Shown here: in pieces, positions 23,816-35,840 of the stretch
Layout of the letters: every line of letters begins with the position of its first letter
Numbering within the stretch: the stretch's first letter is position 1
NCBI RefSeq assembly: GCF_001704415.2
Contig: NC_030827.1
Span: 42,350,271 to 42,414,270 of the forward strand
Direction of reading: 5' to 3'
DNA length: 64,000 nucleotides
Source: Capra hircus
Taxonomy: Eukaryota > Chordata > Mammalia > Artiodactyla > Bovidae
Notes under the pieces: model-generated
Database searches by the model: none
The model's input: the letters and a program-made list of their open reading frames with translations, nothing else
Told to the model about the DNA's origin: nothing
Position numbers and translations under genes: made by a program

Positions 23816-24939
23816 TGATTTTAATAGAAAAAGAAAAAAAAAACATGCTGTGATAGAGCACTGGAAGTCTCAGTGACCATTCCTGGATGCTCACTCAGCT
23901 ACTTTGGCAAACTCAATTAAAAAACAAAACAAAACAAAACAAACAACTACTCCAAGTATTTTTTTCTTACTCCCAAACAAGTGGCTTCTTGTCCATTAAA
24001 CAAAAACAAATGACAACCTGCAGAAATTAAAATGTAGAACATATATTTCCACATTGAGTTCAATACTGCAAAAAACACATAATTTCAAGCAAATGGTCTC
24101 TCTTCAGTTACAGTGCCCTTTCAAAAAATTTGGCACTACAGGAAATCCATTACAATAAATATCTGTTCCAGTATCTGTCCATTTAGCAATAATTCTCCTT
24201 ATGCTTGATTCCTCTTCTCTGATGAACTGTCCTAGGGACCCTCCTCTCTTCCCCTCTGAGATTTCCAGAGTTTAAACTCTGCCTCTGAGTACTTGCTTGT
24301 TGTCATGGTAGCCTCGTTAATTTTCCTTATATTTTTCCCCATATTTTCCCACAACCTTTGAAAATACCAAACTATATATGTGCCAAAGGCTATTTCTGAC
24401 TTAATGTTGTAGGCATGAAAATATTTCTTTCCTTAGTCTCTTGAAAAATGTTAAATGGTTTTCTCAGCGTCATTGATTGAGACTGTTTGTTTATTTCCAG
24501 GGCTGAAAGTTAAGGCTATTCTGTTTTCATAGAACTATTTATTTAAAACAAGCCTGAAATCAAAGACACCTCATAGAGTATGCAGGGAATGCTGTTTAAC
24601 CCAAGTGATCCCAAAGTAAATAATTTATTGGATTACTCAGTAGGTTGAGAAATGAAGTGAGGATCTTGGTATATATCGTCTGCCTTTTATTTTTTAATTA
24701 CTCCCTAAATAAATGGATGTGCTGCGTGAGTTTAGAAGAAAACAGGGTATTATTGAAGAGAAGATATTTTCCTTGTAGTGATCTTAGATGGTCCTAAGAA
24801 AGAACAGGTCCCATCCATACCGTTGTAGCAGAGCAGGCCTGCTATCCATGGTTGTATGGAGGCAGTCACATTTGCATGTAACACCTAGATTTTGAAAACA
24901 ACAACAACAAAAATGGCTGCAAGAGAACCATTGAAATGA
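23816..24939. other. Unassigned DNA with simple repeats
   Basis: A poly(A)-like run at 23,828-23,843 and an (AAAAC)n stretch at 23,919-23,946; otherwise no gene or family recognised. Confidence 0.5.
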
Positions 24940-25015
24940 AGCTCTGCAGGCTTGTTTCTTTATCTATAAAACAAGAAAAAATCTCTCAGGTCCCTTCTAG
25001 CTCTGAGACCAAGCC
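24940..25015 (+). mobile_element. Possible MIR-like ancient SINE tail
   Basis: 'TTTCTTTATCTATAAAAC' followed by 'CAGGTCCCTTCTAGCTCTGAG' resembles the 3' half of MIR-type SINEs. Short and diverged. Confidence 0.35.
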
Positions 25016-25806
25016 ATTCTCCTCTAGACCAACCAAAAATTATTATAGGACTGAGGCAAGATACAGGCAGTTTAGCAAGGGCCGGAAGATCATAACGTGA
25101 ACCTTTCTGCAACTCAAGACATGGATGGCCCCTCCCATCTGTTTTATAGCAAACACTTGCTTCCTTTCTAGCTGATAAAATGTCATTTTGTTTCATTGTG
25201 TTTTCTTTTATGGGAAACATGCCACAGATCTTGTACCAAAGTTATTTTACTCTGGTGGATAAAAGAATACAATACAGATTTTTTTCCCTTACTCTTGCCT
25301 TTTCAGTGAGTTTTTGGATTGCTAATTTTTTTTTGTTGTCAATTAAAAATACATCTCCACAAGCCCAGCTGCTCATGGACCCATGTCGGCTGCACGTCCT
25401 GTTTCCTTGGCGGTCAAGCTCCTGTTGTTAAGCCCTGAGAAACAATGCTTATTTATTTATTTACTTTTCGTGAGGAGAATCCTGATCATTTGCTGTTTCT
25501 GATAAAATGAAGGAAATTGGGTAGACAAGAGAAAATATTTAAGTAGACTGTAAGACGGAACTTCTTAACCCTGGGCCATAAGAAGCTGGCAAGAAGTGCT
25601 AAGAGTTGTAGATAAACAATTAGTGATCCCTTGTTTAGGAAGATTTAAATATCTAATGGAGTCATTTTAGAGACCTCAATTAGATGGAGTACACATACCA
25701 GTTCCCAGCATACAGTACTTCCATCAGGAAACCCTTGGAAATGTGAAGCAAGTAGTTTAGGCCAAATTTAAGGTTTAAGAGATTTATAGAGCTGACTATA
25801 TAAAAA
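25016..25806. other. Unassigned intergenic DNA
   Basis: No gene. It ends at the TSD of the large composite L1. Confidence 0.45.
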
Positions 25807-26471
25807 GCTGTACATGAGAAGATGGAACAAGATGGCAAGTAGGTGGACATGGAGTACATCTACAGATACATCAGGGATATACCTTCAGATACAGAAGTAC
25901 ATGCAGAACATCAGCTGAGAGCAGACAAGAGTACCTGACCAGCGGAAAAGAATATATAGAACCACACAAAACTCGGTAGGATAAAGGAGCCAGGGGGAAA
26001 AACAGGAGTGTTTGTAGGACTGGACCTGCCCTTGGCAGGAGACGAAACTGAAGTAGGGGTCTGATCCCCACATTAGGGCAATTATCTGAGTCAGAAGAGA
26101 AACATTTAAGGCTGAGAGTGAAAACAGCTGATTTGTGGCAGCCTAAATGGAATGAGAATCTGAGTCCTTGCTGCAGCCATACATACCACAGACAGGGACA
26201 TGGATCCCCTGGAAAGCACAGTGGCTGGGAGGTGGAGTTTAGGGATTGTGGAGCAGTTCCCGGGCAAGGGCTGCTGTTGACTGCAGAGAGATGGATCGAG
26301 GAGATGTGAGAGGAGATTGTGGAGGGAAATGCCTGTGGAGGAAAGCCGGGCAGCCATGGAAGTAAGATGATACTGCTGAGTCACGCCGAGGAGATGGAGC
26401 CAACACTATAGACTCTCTCCCCTCACACGCCAGCACTGGCAGCTGAGCAATAGAGAGGCTGGTCCATCAAA

Positions 26472-26790
26472 TGCCTGACGCACTGAACTACAGAGTAGGA
26501 CCCCACCCAGGGTGCTCCTTTAAGTGCCTGATGTGCTGATCTACAGAGTAGGACCCCACCCAGGGTGCCCCTTTAAGTGCCTGATGTGCTGATCTACAGA
26601 GTAGGACCCCACCCAGGGTGCTCCTTTAAGTGACTGATGCACTGAATTATAGAGTAGGGCCCCACCCAGGGTGCTCCTTTAAGTGCCTGATGTGCTGATC
26701 TACAGAGTAGGACCCCAGCCAGGGGGACCCCTCTATGTCCCTGACGTCTAAACAACAGAGAAGGACCCCAGGCAAGGGAGGTCTATAAGT
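26472..26790 (+). repeat. 53-bp tandem repeat array in the old L1 5'UTR
   Basis: Five clear units of exactly 53 bp start at 26,472, 26,525, 26,578, 26,631 and 26,684, plus a degenerate sixth at 26,737. The core is 'GAGTAGGACCCCACCCAGGG' preceded by 'TGCCTGATG'. Position within an L1 5'UTR suggests a promoter-region amplification. A regulatory role is inference. Confidence 0.92.
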
Positions 26791-27026
26791 GCCTGAATGG
26801 GTGGCGCTAAGGAGAAAGACTGGCCAAAGAGGCCTTCTGATTGCCAGCTACAAGAGGCTCAAAAAAAGACTCTGATAGGGCCATAACTCCTGCAGTGGAG
26901 GCAGTCCGTGTCTCTGCACACTTGGTGCCGCCAGGGTCCCCACAAGCCAAGCAGCTGCGCCACCTTCTCGCTCAACTCTCATTGGGGCAGAGCTGCCACA
27001 GGCAAAAAAAAAGTCCTGTGTCTATG

Positions 27027-27165
27027 CACGCAGGGTCACTTCAGTCAAGTCTGACTCTTTGTGACCCTATAGACTGTGGCCTGCCAGGCTTCTCTGTCAG
27101 GGAGTGGGGGTTCCCCAGACAAGAATACTGGAGCATATTGACCAATACTGGTTGCCATACCCTTC
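27027..27165 (-). mobile_element. Partial Bov-tA SINE inside L1 5'UTR
   Basis: Antisense Bov-tA 3' two-thirds: 'GGGTCACTTCAGTCAAGTC' to 'GTTGCCATACCCTT'. The tRNA head is missing. Confidence 0.85.
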
Positions 27166-29027
27166 TAGAGCACTATATTTCCTGCTGCCCTAGCCACCAA
27201 CTCCCTCTGAATACCGGTGCTGCCAGAACCCCTGCGACCCAAGTAGCTGTACCACCTCCACACCTGACCCCTCACAGGGGCAAACCTAAGTCCTCAAGGG
27301 CAACCTCAGGAGCAAAGCCCAGATGCAGAAGTGGAAATAAAACCACAATTGAAACCCAGGGCAGTGTGACTAAGGAAGAAGACCCAAAACCCTCCCATCA
27401 GTTGTACAATCTGCAGATTAAATCCACACAATCAACTAGGTGGACTCTGTGTCTATGGAATATATAAAAGGTCATTGAGAGCTCCCACAAAAGAAAACAT
27501 GCTAGTTCTGATAGCTGTGGACATTGGAGGCAAGAACAGAGAGAAGTAGGGTCAGATTAGAATTTGAGCTACCTCCATAGTAGGTCCAAAAGATCAGCAC
27601 AGTGTTAGAGGACATCCTAGGGAGGTGAGGTGAACTGTGACTCTCAGTGAGGGAAAGGACTGTGACAGTAGTGACTCAAAACAACCAACCCCCCCCCCCC
27701 CAAAAGAAACATTTATTATTCTTATGTTTTGACTTGTTCTGTAGATTCTTTTGGATTTTCTCTCTCTCTCTTCCCACCCCCCCACACCCCTGTTATTATC
27801 AATTTTACTGGCACTATGAAATCTAATTAAGCTTTTGAGCATTTTTTTTTTTTCTTCTCAGTCACATTTTTTTAAAATTGTTGTTATAAACCTCTGCCTC
27901 TGTGTTGGGCTTTTGCAGATCTGGGGAGTTTGCCTTTTTTTTTTTTTTTTTTTTCCTTTCTTTTCTCTTTCTTTAATTTCAAATTTTACAACCTGCTATT
28001 ATTTTTTCTAGATTTATTCTTTTGTTTGCTTTTCCTACTTGCAGTTAATCTTTAATACATATGTCTTCTTTATCTACCTCTATTTAACTTTGAATATCTA
28101 TTCTTTCTTTCCTTTCCTCTCAACATAATTGTTAGTTTCATTTTCTTTGCTATATTCCCCAATTGGCACCTTGCTATAGCTTTGTTTTCCAGTTTGTGCT
28201 TTAGTTAGTTTTTTTCTGGTAGACATAATTTTTGGTTCTCTTTGTTTGCTGGGTCAATCTATTTTATTTTATTTTTGTTGGACTGTTTGATTTTGCTTAT
28301 GGGTGTATATGTATATGTGTATATTCAGTCACATTTTTATTGTTGTTATAAACCTCTGCATCTGCATTGGGCTTTTGCAGTTCTGTGGAGTTTTCTTATT
28401 TTCTTTCTTCTTCCATTTTTAAAATCTTTTCTCTTTATTATAATTTTAATTTTTAGTTTTTTGAAACTGATTATATTTTTCTGCATTTATTCCTTTGTTT
28501 GCTTTTCCTTCTGTTCTTTTCCCCTTGCAGTTAATCTTTAATGTATATAAATCTTCATCTACCTTTATTTAACTTTGCATATCTATTCTTTCTTTCCTTT
28601 CCTTTCAACATATTTGTTAGTTTTATTTTCATTGCTTTATTCCCCAGTTGGCACCTTGCTTTAGTTTTGTTTTCCAGTTTGTGCTTTAGTTACTTTTATT
28701 CTTAATTGGTAAATATAACTTTTTATTTCCTTTGTTCACTGGGTCAATCTGTTGTACTTTATTTTTGTCGGACTCTTTTGACTTTGCTCATGGGTGTATA
28801 TGTATATGTGTATATTCCATTATTTTAATTATTATTTGCCTGATTTTGTAACTGCCATTTGTCTGGGATTCATCTTTGGTTTCTTGGTTTTGGATATTTG
28901 TTTTAATCTCACTTAATACCATAACAAACCACTTGTGGAATCTTCATTCCTGACCGGAGATCAAGCCCTGAGCCTTTGAAGTGGGAGCACTGACTCCAAG
29001 ACCCTAGACTACCAGAGAAATAAGCCT
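27166..29027 (+). other. Old L1 5'UTR, continued
   Basis: The first part (27,166-27,680) is A-rich to mixed. From about 27,690 it turns pyrimidine-rich with a 13-C run (about 27,689-27,701), CT-rich tracts and T-runs of about 12 (27,843) and about 21 (27,934), and it includes a large tandem duplication. The 99-codon T-rich frame at 28,242-28,541 is compositional. No gene recognised. Confidence 0.7.
27859..28817 (+). repeat. Tandem direct duplication (about 470 bp unit) in the old L1 5'UTR
   Basis: Copy 1 runs 27,859-28,325 and copy 2 runs 28,326-28,817. Shared landmarks in the same order are 'AAACCTCTGC', 'TTGGGCTTTTGCAG', 'GCAGTTAATCTTTAAT', 'CTATTCTTTCTTTCCTTTCC', 'GGCACCTTGCT', 'TTTTCCAGTTTGTGCTTTAG', 'TGGGTCAATCT' and 'GGGTGTATATGTATATGTGT'. 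The copies are clearly diverged, so the duplication is old or belongs to the L1 subfamily. Confidence 0.93.
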
Positions 29028-29288
29028 CAGTTCAGTTCAGTTCAATCACTAAGTCGTGTCCAACTCTTTGCGACCCCATGATTTGCAGCACACCAGGCCT
29101 CCCTGTCCATCACCAACTCCTGGAGTTTACTCAAACTCAGGTCCATTGAGTTGGTGATGCCATCCAGCCATCTCATTCTCTGTTGTCCCCTTCTCTTCCT
29201 GCCTCCAATCCCTCCAGAGTCTTTTCCAGTGAGTCAGCTCTTCCCGTGAGGTGGCCAAAGTACTGGAGTTTCAGCTTTAGCATCATTT
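29028..29288 (-). mobile_element. BovB 3'-end fragment inside L1 5'UTR
   Basis: Antisense BovB terminus at 29,028 ('TCAGTTCAGTTCAGTTCAAT') to about 29,288 ('TTTCAGCTTTAGCATCATT'). The L1 5'UTR resumes at 'GAGGTATTGAATAATGAGAA'. Confidence 0.9.
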
Positions 29289-29605
29289 GAGGTATTGAAT
29301 AATGAGAACTCACACAAAGGAAACCAAGACCTGGCATCACCCAACCACGAGTAGCATCCTGTGCTAAACAACAAACAAAACAAAAATATAAACCCAATCA
29401 TCTGCAGACAGGATTACAGCCTCACTCAGCCTTGCCCATCAGAGGAAAAAGCAAACATGCAAAAACTCAGCACAAATCTCACCCTATATGAAAGTTACAC
29501 AAACCACTGGACAAACCTTAGAGGACAGAAACCAAAAGGAAGAAAGAATTCAGCCTTGAAGCCTGGGAAAAGGAGACCTCAAACACAATAAATTAAAAAA
29601 AAATT

Positions 29606-30583
29606 ATGAAAAGACAGAGAAATACTACACAAATGAAGGAACAAACTAGAAACACAGAAGTCCAAATGAATGAAGAGGAAATAGGCCAGCTACCTGAAAA
29701 AGAATTCAGAATAATGATAGTAAGTGAAGTGAAGTGAAGTGAAGTCGCTCAATTGTGTCCGACTCTTTGCGACCCCGCGGACTGTAGCCTACTGGGCTCC
29801 TCTGTCCATGGGATTTTCCAGGCAGTAGTCTTGGAGTAGATTGCCGTTTCCTCAAAAACCTTGAAAACAAAATGCAAGAATCAATCAACAAAGACCTAGA
29901 AGAATTAAAGAATAAACATGCAGAGACAAACAACACAATTACTGAAATTAAAAATACTCTAGAAGGAATCAGTAGTGGAATATCTGAAGCAAAAAACAAA
30001 TCAGTGAGCTGGAAGATAAAATGGTAGAAATAACTTCTGAAGAGCAGAATATAGTAAAAAGAATGAAAAGAACTGAGGATGGTCTCAGAGACCTCTGGGA
30101 CAATATCAAATGCACCAACATTCGAATAATAGGGGTACCAAAAGAAGAAGAGAAAAAGAAAGGGTATGAGAAATAATTTGAAGAGATTGTAGTTGAAAAT
30201 TTCCCCAACATGGAAAAAGAAATAGTCAAGTCCAAGAGGCACTAAGAGTCCCATACAGGATAAACTCAAGGAGAAACATGCCAAGACACATACTAATGAA
30301 ACTAAAGAAGACTAAACACAAAGAAAGAGTATTAAAAGCAGCAAGGGAGAAGCAACAAGTAACATACAACAGAAACCTCATATGCTTAACAGCTGATCTT
30401 TCAGCAGAAACTCTGCAGGCCAGAAGGAAATGGCAGGATTTATTTAAAGTACTGAAAGGGAAAAATCTACAACCAAGATTATTGTACCTGATAAAGATGT
30501 CATTCAAAATTGACGGAGAAATAAAAAGCTTTTCAGACAAGCAGAAGTTAAGAGAATTGGGTACCACCAAACTAGCTTTATAA
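29606..30583 (+). pseudogene. Old L1 ORF1 (RNA-binding nucleocapsid-like protein), broken
   Basis: ORF1p is the trimeric coiled-coil RNA chaperone of the L1 particle. The start 'MKRQRNTTQMKEQ' at 29,606 matches the intact ORF1 at 40,971 (minus), and the 'LPEKEFRIMI' segment follows. A Bov-tA at 29,723-29,853 interrupts it. After that come a coiled-coil part, the RRM-type region with 'KCTNIRIIGVPKEEE', then frame breaks, and a C-terminal domain open at 30,278-30,583 ('MPRHILMKL...LQARRKWQD...FSDKQKLREL'). Stops and a frameshift around 30,170-30,280 inactivate it. Confidence 0.88.
29723..29853 (-). mobile_element. Partial Bov-tA SINE in L1 ORF1, with (AGTGA)n tail
   Basis: Antisense Bov-tA 3' half preceded by 'GTGAAGTGAAGTGAAGTGAA', the expanded pentamer tail of the SINE. 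The body runs to 'GATTGCCGTTTCCTC'; the head is absent. Confidence 0.87.
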
Positions 30584-31902
30584 CAAATGTTAAATGGACT
30601 TATATAGTCAAGAAATACAAGAGAAGAAAAAAGATCTACAAAATCAACCCCAATTAAGAAAATGACAATAGGAACATATATATCAATAATTACTTTAATG
30701 TAAATCTATTAAATGCTCCAACCAAAGGACACAGACTGGTTGAATGGAGACAAAAACAAGACCCATATATATGCTGTCTATATATGCTGTCCACTTCAGG
30801 CCTAAAGACACATATAGACTGAAAGTGAGAGGATGGAAAAATATATTCCATGCAAATGGGAAGCAAAAGAAAGCTGGAGTGCAATCCTTATATCAGATAA
30901 TATAGACCTTACAATAAAGAAGATTACAAGAGGTAAGGGAGGACACTATATAATGATCAAGGGATCAATCCAAGAGGAAGACATAACAATTGTTAATATC
31001 TATGCACTGAACATAAGAGTACCTCAGTACATAAGACAAATACTAACAGACATAAAAGGAGAAATTGACAGTAACACATAATAGTAGGTGACTTTAACAC
31101 CCCAACTCACACCAATGAATAGATCATCAAAACAGAAAGTTAATAAGGAAACACAAGTCTTAAATGATATATTAGATGAGATGGAGTTCAGGGCATTCCA
31201 TCCAAATGCAGAAGAATACACCTTCTTCTCAAGTGCACATGGAACATTTTCCAGGATAGACCATATCTTGCGTCATAAATCAAACCTCAGTAAGTTTAAG
31301 AAAATTGAAATCATACCAAGCATCTTCTCCGACCAGAATGCTATGAGACTAGGTATCAATTACAAGAAAAAAATTATAAAAAATACAGACACATGGAGAT
31401 TAAACAACACATTTCTAAATAACCAACAGGTTACTGAAGGAATCAAAAGGGAAATGAAAACATTTCTAGAAACAAATGACAATGAAAACATGACAACTCA
31501 AAACCTATGGGATGCAGCAAAAGCAGTCCTAAGAGGGAAGTTTATAGCAGTACATACCTACCTCAAGAAACAAGAAAAACATCGAATAGAGAACCTAACT
31601 TTACACCTAAAATAACTGGAAAAAGAACAACAACAAAAAACCCCCCAAATCAGTAGGAGGAATGAAATCATAAATATCAGAGCAGAAATAATTGAAAAAG
31701 AAGTGAAAGAAATAATAGTAAAGATTATTAAAACTAAATGCTGGTTCTTTGAGAAGATAAACAAAATTGACAAGCTTTTAGCTAGACTCATCAAGAAAAA
31801 GAGAAGAATCAAATCAACAAAATCAGAAATGAAAAAGGAGAGGTTACAAAAAACAATGTAGAAATACAAAGGATTATAAAGGACTATTATGTGCAACTAT
31901 AT

Positions 31903-31933
31903 TGAGCGACTGAACTGAACTGAACTGAACTGA
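31903..31933 (+). mobile_element. 31-bp BovB 3'-terminal insertion
   Basis: The L1 ORF2 sequence expected to read 'CAACTATATGCCAAC' is split after 'CTATAT' by 31 bp: 'TGAGCGACTGAACTGAACTG' plus two further ACTGA-type units, identical to the BovB/Bov-A 3' terminus. A 4-bp ATAT flank (31,899-31,902 and 31,933-31,936) could be its TSD. An extreme 5' truncation is the simplest reading; SINE remnant is an alternative. Confidence 0.75.
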
Positions 31934-32238
31934 TATGGCAACAAAATGAATAACCTGGAAGCAATGGACAGATTCTTAGAAAAGTTCAACATTCCAAGAC
32001 TGAACCAGGAAGAAATAGAAATTATGAACAACCCAATTATAAACACTGAAATTGAAGCTGTGATCAAAAATCTCCCCCCGCCGCCTGCCAAAAAAAAAAA
32101 AAAAAGGCCCAGGACCAGATGGCTTCGCAGGAGAATTCTGTCAAACACTTAGAGAAGAGCTAATGCCTATCCTTCTAAAATTCCTTAAAAAAAATTTGCA
32201 CAGGAATGAACACTTCCAAACTCATTCTACGAGGCCAC

Positions 32239-32569
32239 TAATAGCTTACAGTGAACGGTGTCAGATTTGTGATCTCCGAAGAAGATTTAGCTTTGGAACC
32301 AGGGACCAGATCTGATCACTCAAGAGCTTTTGTGTAGCAGAGTTTTATCAAAGTATAAAAAGGAACAGAGAAAGCTTCTGACATAGACATCCGAAGGGGG
32401 ATGGAGAGTGCCCCACTCGTTAGTCTTTAGCAAGGGAATTATATACTTTTTAATTAGTTATTACAGTAAATCAAAAGAATGTCTCAAGTCTGTGAAAATT
32501 TTACCAGACCCACTCCCACAATTTACATTTTAGGATAACAGGATTAGAATTTAAAAATAGAAAGCTCCT
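32239..32569 (-). mobile_element. ERV1-like solo LTR, 3' part (antisense)
   Basis: Read on the minus strand: a TATA-like 'AGTATATAA' (32,440-32,448), about 95 nt later a 'GATAAAACTCTGC' poly(A)-type site (32,338-32,350), then a U5-like end with 'TCTGACACCGTTCA' (32,252-32,265). It inserts in L1 ORF2 with the 4-bp repeat CCAC at 32,235-32,238 and 44,502-44,505, the TSD size of gammaretrovirus-like (ERV1) elements. No gag, pol or env accompanies it, so it is a solo LTR. The outermost 13 bp (32,239-32,251) are unexplained. Confidence 0.72.
32440..32448 (-). promoter_or_regulatory. LTR TATA-like box
   Basis: Minus-strand AGTATATAA in the expected U3/R position, about 95 nt before the LTR poly(A)-type signal. 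Activity is not implied. Confidence 0.5.
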
Positions 32570-32578
32570 ACCAGACAC

Positions 32579-33575
32579 ACTTGGAAACAAACAGAGATCA
32601 TTCTGTCGTTTTTGAGATTGCATCCAAGTACTGCATTTCGGACTCTTTTGTTGACTATGATGGCTACTCCATTTCTTCTAAGGGATTCTTGCCCGCAGTA
32701 GTGGAATTCACCCATTCCAGTCCATCTTACTTTGCTGATTCCCAGAATGTCAGTGTTCACTCTTGTCATCTCCTGTTTGACCAATTCCAATTTGCCTTGA
32801 TTCATGGACCTAACATTCCAGGTTCCTATGCAATATTGCTCTTTACAGCATCGAACCTTGCTTCTATCACCAGTCCCATACACAACTGGGTGTTGTTTTT
32901 GTTTTGGCTCCATTCCTTCATTCTTTCTGGAGTTATTTCTCCACTGATCTCTAATAGCATATTGGACACCTACTGACATGGGGAGTTCATCTTTCAGTGT
33001 CCTAACTTTTTGCTTTTTCATACTGTTCATGGGTTCTCAAGGCAAGAATACTGAAGTGGTTTGCCATTTCCTTCTCCAGTGGACCTGGACCACATTCTGT
33101 CAGACCTCTCCACCATGACCCATCTGTCTTGGGTGGCCCCACACTACATAGCTTAGTTTCATTGAGTTAGACAAGGTTGTGGTCCATGTGATCAGATTGG
33201 CTAGTTGTCTGTGATTGTGGTTTCAGTCTGTCTGCCCTCTGATACACTCTCTCAGTGCCTACCATCTTGCTTGGTTTTCTCTTACCTTGGGTGAGGGGTA
33301 TTTCTTCATGGATGATCCAGCAAAGTGCAGCCACTGCTCCTTACCTTATATGTGTATGTTAGTCGCTCAGTCGTGTCTGACTTTGTGACCCCACAGACTA
33401 TAGCCCACCAGGCTTCTCTGTCCATGGAATTCTCCAGGCAAGAATACTGGAGTGGATTGCCATTCCTTTCTCCAGAGGAACTTCCCAACAGGAATCGAAC
33501 CCTGGTTTCCTGCATGGCAGGCAGATTCTTTACCATTTGAGCTACAGGGAAGTCCCTTACCTTGGACGTGGGCAT
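32579..33575 (-). mobile_element. Inverted 5' segment of the nested BovB (5'UTR and start of APE domain)
   Basis: Antisense BovB from 'CLKNDRMISVCFQ' coding (right at 32,580) back through 'MNSMKKQKVRTLKDEL' (33,030) and into the 5'UTR to about 33,575. A 159-codon frame (32,551-33,030) covers the N-terminal APE start, with 'GTWNVRSMNQGKLE' and 'WTGMGEFHYCGQESL'. The following + segment at 33,573 restarts only a few nucleotides further on in the element ('FNITVIQVCAP'), as twin priming predicts. A Bov-tA sits in its 5'UTR. Confidence 0.9.
33348..33554 (-). mobile_element. Bov-tA SINE in the BovB 5'UTR
   Basis: Full antisense Bov-tA ('TTAGTCGCTCAGTCGTGTC' to 'GAGCTACAGGGAAGT'). Perfect 9-bp TSD CCTTACCTT at 33,339-33,347 and 33,555-33,563. 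Confidence 0.93.
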
Positions 33576-35840
33576 CCATTTAATATCACAGTAATCCAAG
33601 TCTGTGCCCCGATGAGTAATGCTCAAGAAACTGAAGTTGAACAGTTCTATGAGACCTACAAGACCTTCTAGAACTAACACCCAAAAAAGATGTCCTTTTC
33701 ATTAAAGGGGACTGGAATGCAAAAGTAGGAAGTCAAGAAACACCTAGAGTAACAGGCAAATTTGGCCTTGGAGTACAGAATGAAGCAGGGCAAAGGCTAA
33801 TAGAGTTCTGCCAAGCGAACATACTGGTCATAGCAAACACCCTCTTCCAACAACACAAGAGAAGACTGTACACATTGTCATAACCAGATGGACGACACCA
33901 AAATCAGATTGATTATATTCTTTGCAGCCAAATATGGAGAAGCTCTATACAGTCAACAAAAAGACCAGGAGCTGACTGTGGCTCAGATCATGAACTCCTT
34001 ATTGCCAAATTCAGACTGAAATTGAAGAAAGTGGGGAAAACCACTAGACCATTCAGATATGACCTAAATCAAATCCCTTATGACTATACAGTGGAAGTGA
34101 GAAATAGATTTAAGGGACTAGATCTGATAGACAGAGTGCCTGATGAATTTTGGATGGAGGTTAGTGATATTGTATAGGAGACAGGAATCAAGACCATCCC
34201 CAAGAAAAAGAAATGCAAAAAAACAAAATGGCTGTCTGAGGAGGCCTTACAAATAGCTGTGAAAAGAAGGAAAGCAAAAAGCAAAGGAGAAAAGGAAAGA
34301 TATACCCATTTGAATGCAGAAAGATAAGAAAGCCTTCCTCAGTGATCAATGCAAAGAAATAGAGGAAAACAACAGAATGGGAAAGACTAGAGATCTCTTC
34401 AAGAACATTAGAGATACAAAGGGAACATTTCATTCAAAGATGGGCTCGATAAAGGACAGAAATGGTATGGACCTAACATATGGACCTAACAGAAGCAGAA
34501 GATATTAAGAAGAGGTGGCAAGAATACACAGAAGAATTGTACAAAAAAGATCTTCATGACCCAGATAATCATGATGGTGTGATCACTCACCTAGAGCCAG
34601 ACATCCTGGAATGTGACATGAAGTGGGCCTTAGGAAGCATCACTAAGAACAAAGGTAGTGGAGGTGATGGAATTCCAGTTGAGCTATTTCAAATTCTAAA
34701 AGATGATGCTGTGAAAGTGCTGCACTCAATATGCCAGCAAATTTGGAAAACTCAGTAGTGGCCACAGGACTGGAAAAAGTCAGTTTTCATTCCAATCCCA
34801 AAGAAAGGCAATGCCAAAGAATGCTCAAACTACCATACAATTTCACTCATCTCACACACTAGTAAAGTAATGCTCAAAATTCTCTAAGCTAGGCTTCAGC
34901 AGTACATGAACCATAAACTTCCAGATGTCCAAGCTGGTTTTAGAAAAGGGAGAGGAACCAGAAATCAAATTAGCAACATCTGCTGGATCATTAAAAAAGC
35001 AAGGGAGTTCCAGAAAAACATCTATTTCTGCTTTATTGACTATGCCAAAGCCTTTGACTGTGTGGATCACAATAAACTGTGGAAAATTCTGAAAGAGATG
35101 GGAATACCAGACCACCTGACATTCGTCTTGAGCAACCTGTATGCAGGTCAGGAAGCAACAGTTAGAACTGGACATGGAACAACAGACTGGTTCCAAATAG
35201 GAAAAGGAGTACATCAAGGCTGTATATTGTCACCCTACTGATTTAACTTACATGCAGAATACATCATGAGAAATGCTGGGCCGGATGAAGCACAAGCTGG
35301 AATCAAGACTTTCGGGAGAAATATCAATAACCTTAGATATGCAGATGATATCACCATATGGCAGAAAATGAAGAAGAACTAAAGAGCCTCCTGATGAAAG
35401 TGAAAGAGGAGAGTGAGAAAGTTGGCTTAAAGCTCAACATACAGAAAACTAAGATCATGGCAACCGCTCCCATCACTTCATGGCAAATAGATGGGGAAAC
35501 AGTGGAAACAGTGGCTGACTTTATTTTTCTGGGCTCCAAGATCATTGCAGATGGTGATTGTAGCCATGAGATTAAAAGATGCTTACTCACTGGAAGGAAA
35601 GTTATGACCAACCTAGACCGTATATTGAAAAGCAGAGACATTACTTTGCCAACAAAGATCTGTCTAGTCAAGGCTATGGTTTTTCCAGTGGTCATGTATG
35701 GATGTGAGAGTTGGACTGTGAAGAGGGCTGAGCACCAAAGAATTGATGCTTTTGAAGTGTGGTGTTGGAGAAGACTCTTCAGAGTCCCTTGGCCTGCAAG
35801 GAGATCAAACCAGTCCTTTCTAAAGGAGATCAGCCCTGGG
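33573..35840 (+). pseudogene. BovB ORF2 remnant (APE-RT), broken
   Basis: Catalytic motifs GDWNA, SDH and YADD can all be read, but in different frames. Breaks include a stop near 33,883 in 'YTLS*PDG', a TAG at about 34,175, 'KTQ*WPQDWK' at 34,755, and a shift around 35,358 after YADD. The N-terminal coding part is on the opposite strand (32,579-33,030) because of the 5' inversion, so no continuous product was ever possible from this copy. Confidence 0.88.

Noticed and set aside
26472..26790. CRISPR-like regular spacing
   Set aside because: The 53-bp units are contiguous tandem repeats with no unique spacers, in a mammalian L1 5'UTR.
28242..28541. 99-codon hydrophobic frame resembling a membrane protein
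   Set aside because: It arises from T-rich L1 5'UTR sequence (Phe/Leu codons) and lies inside a tandem duplication.
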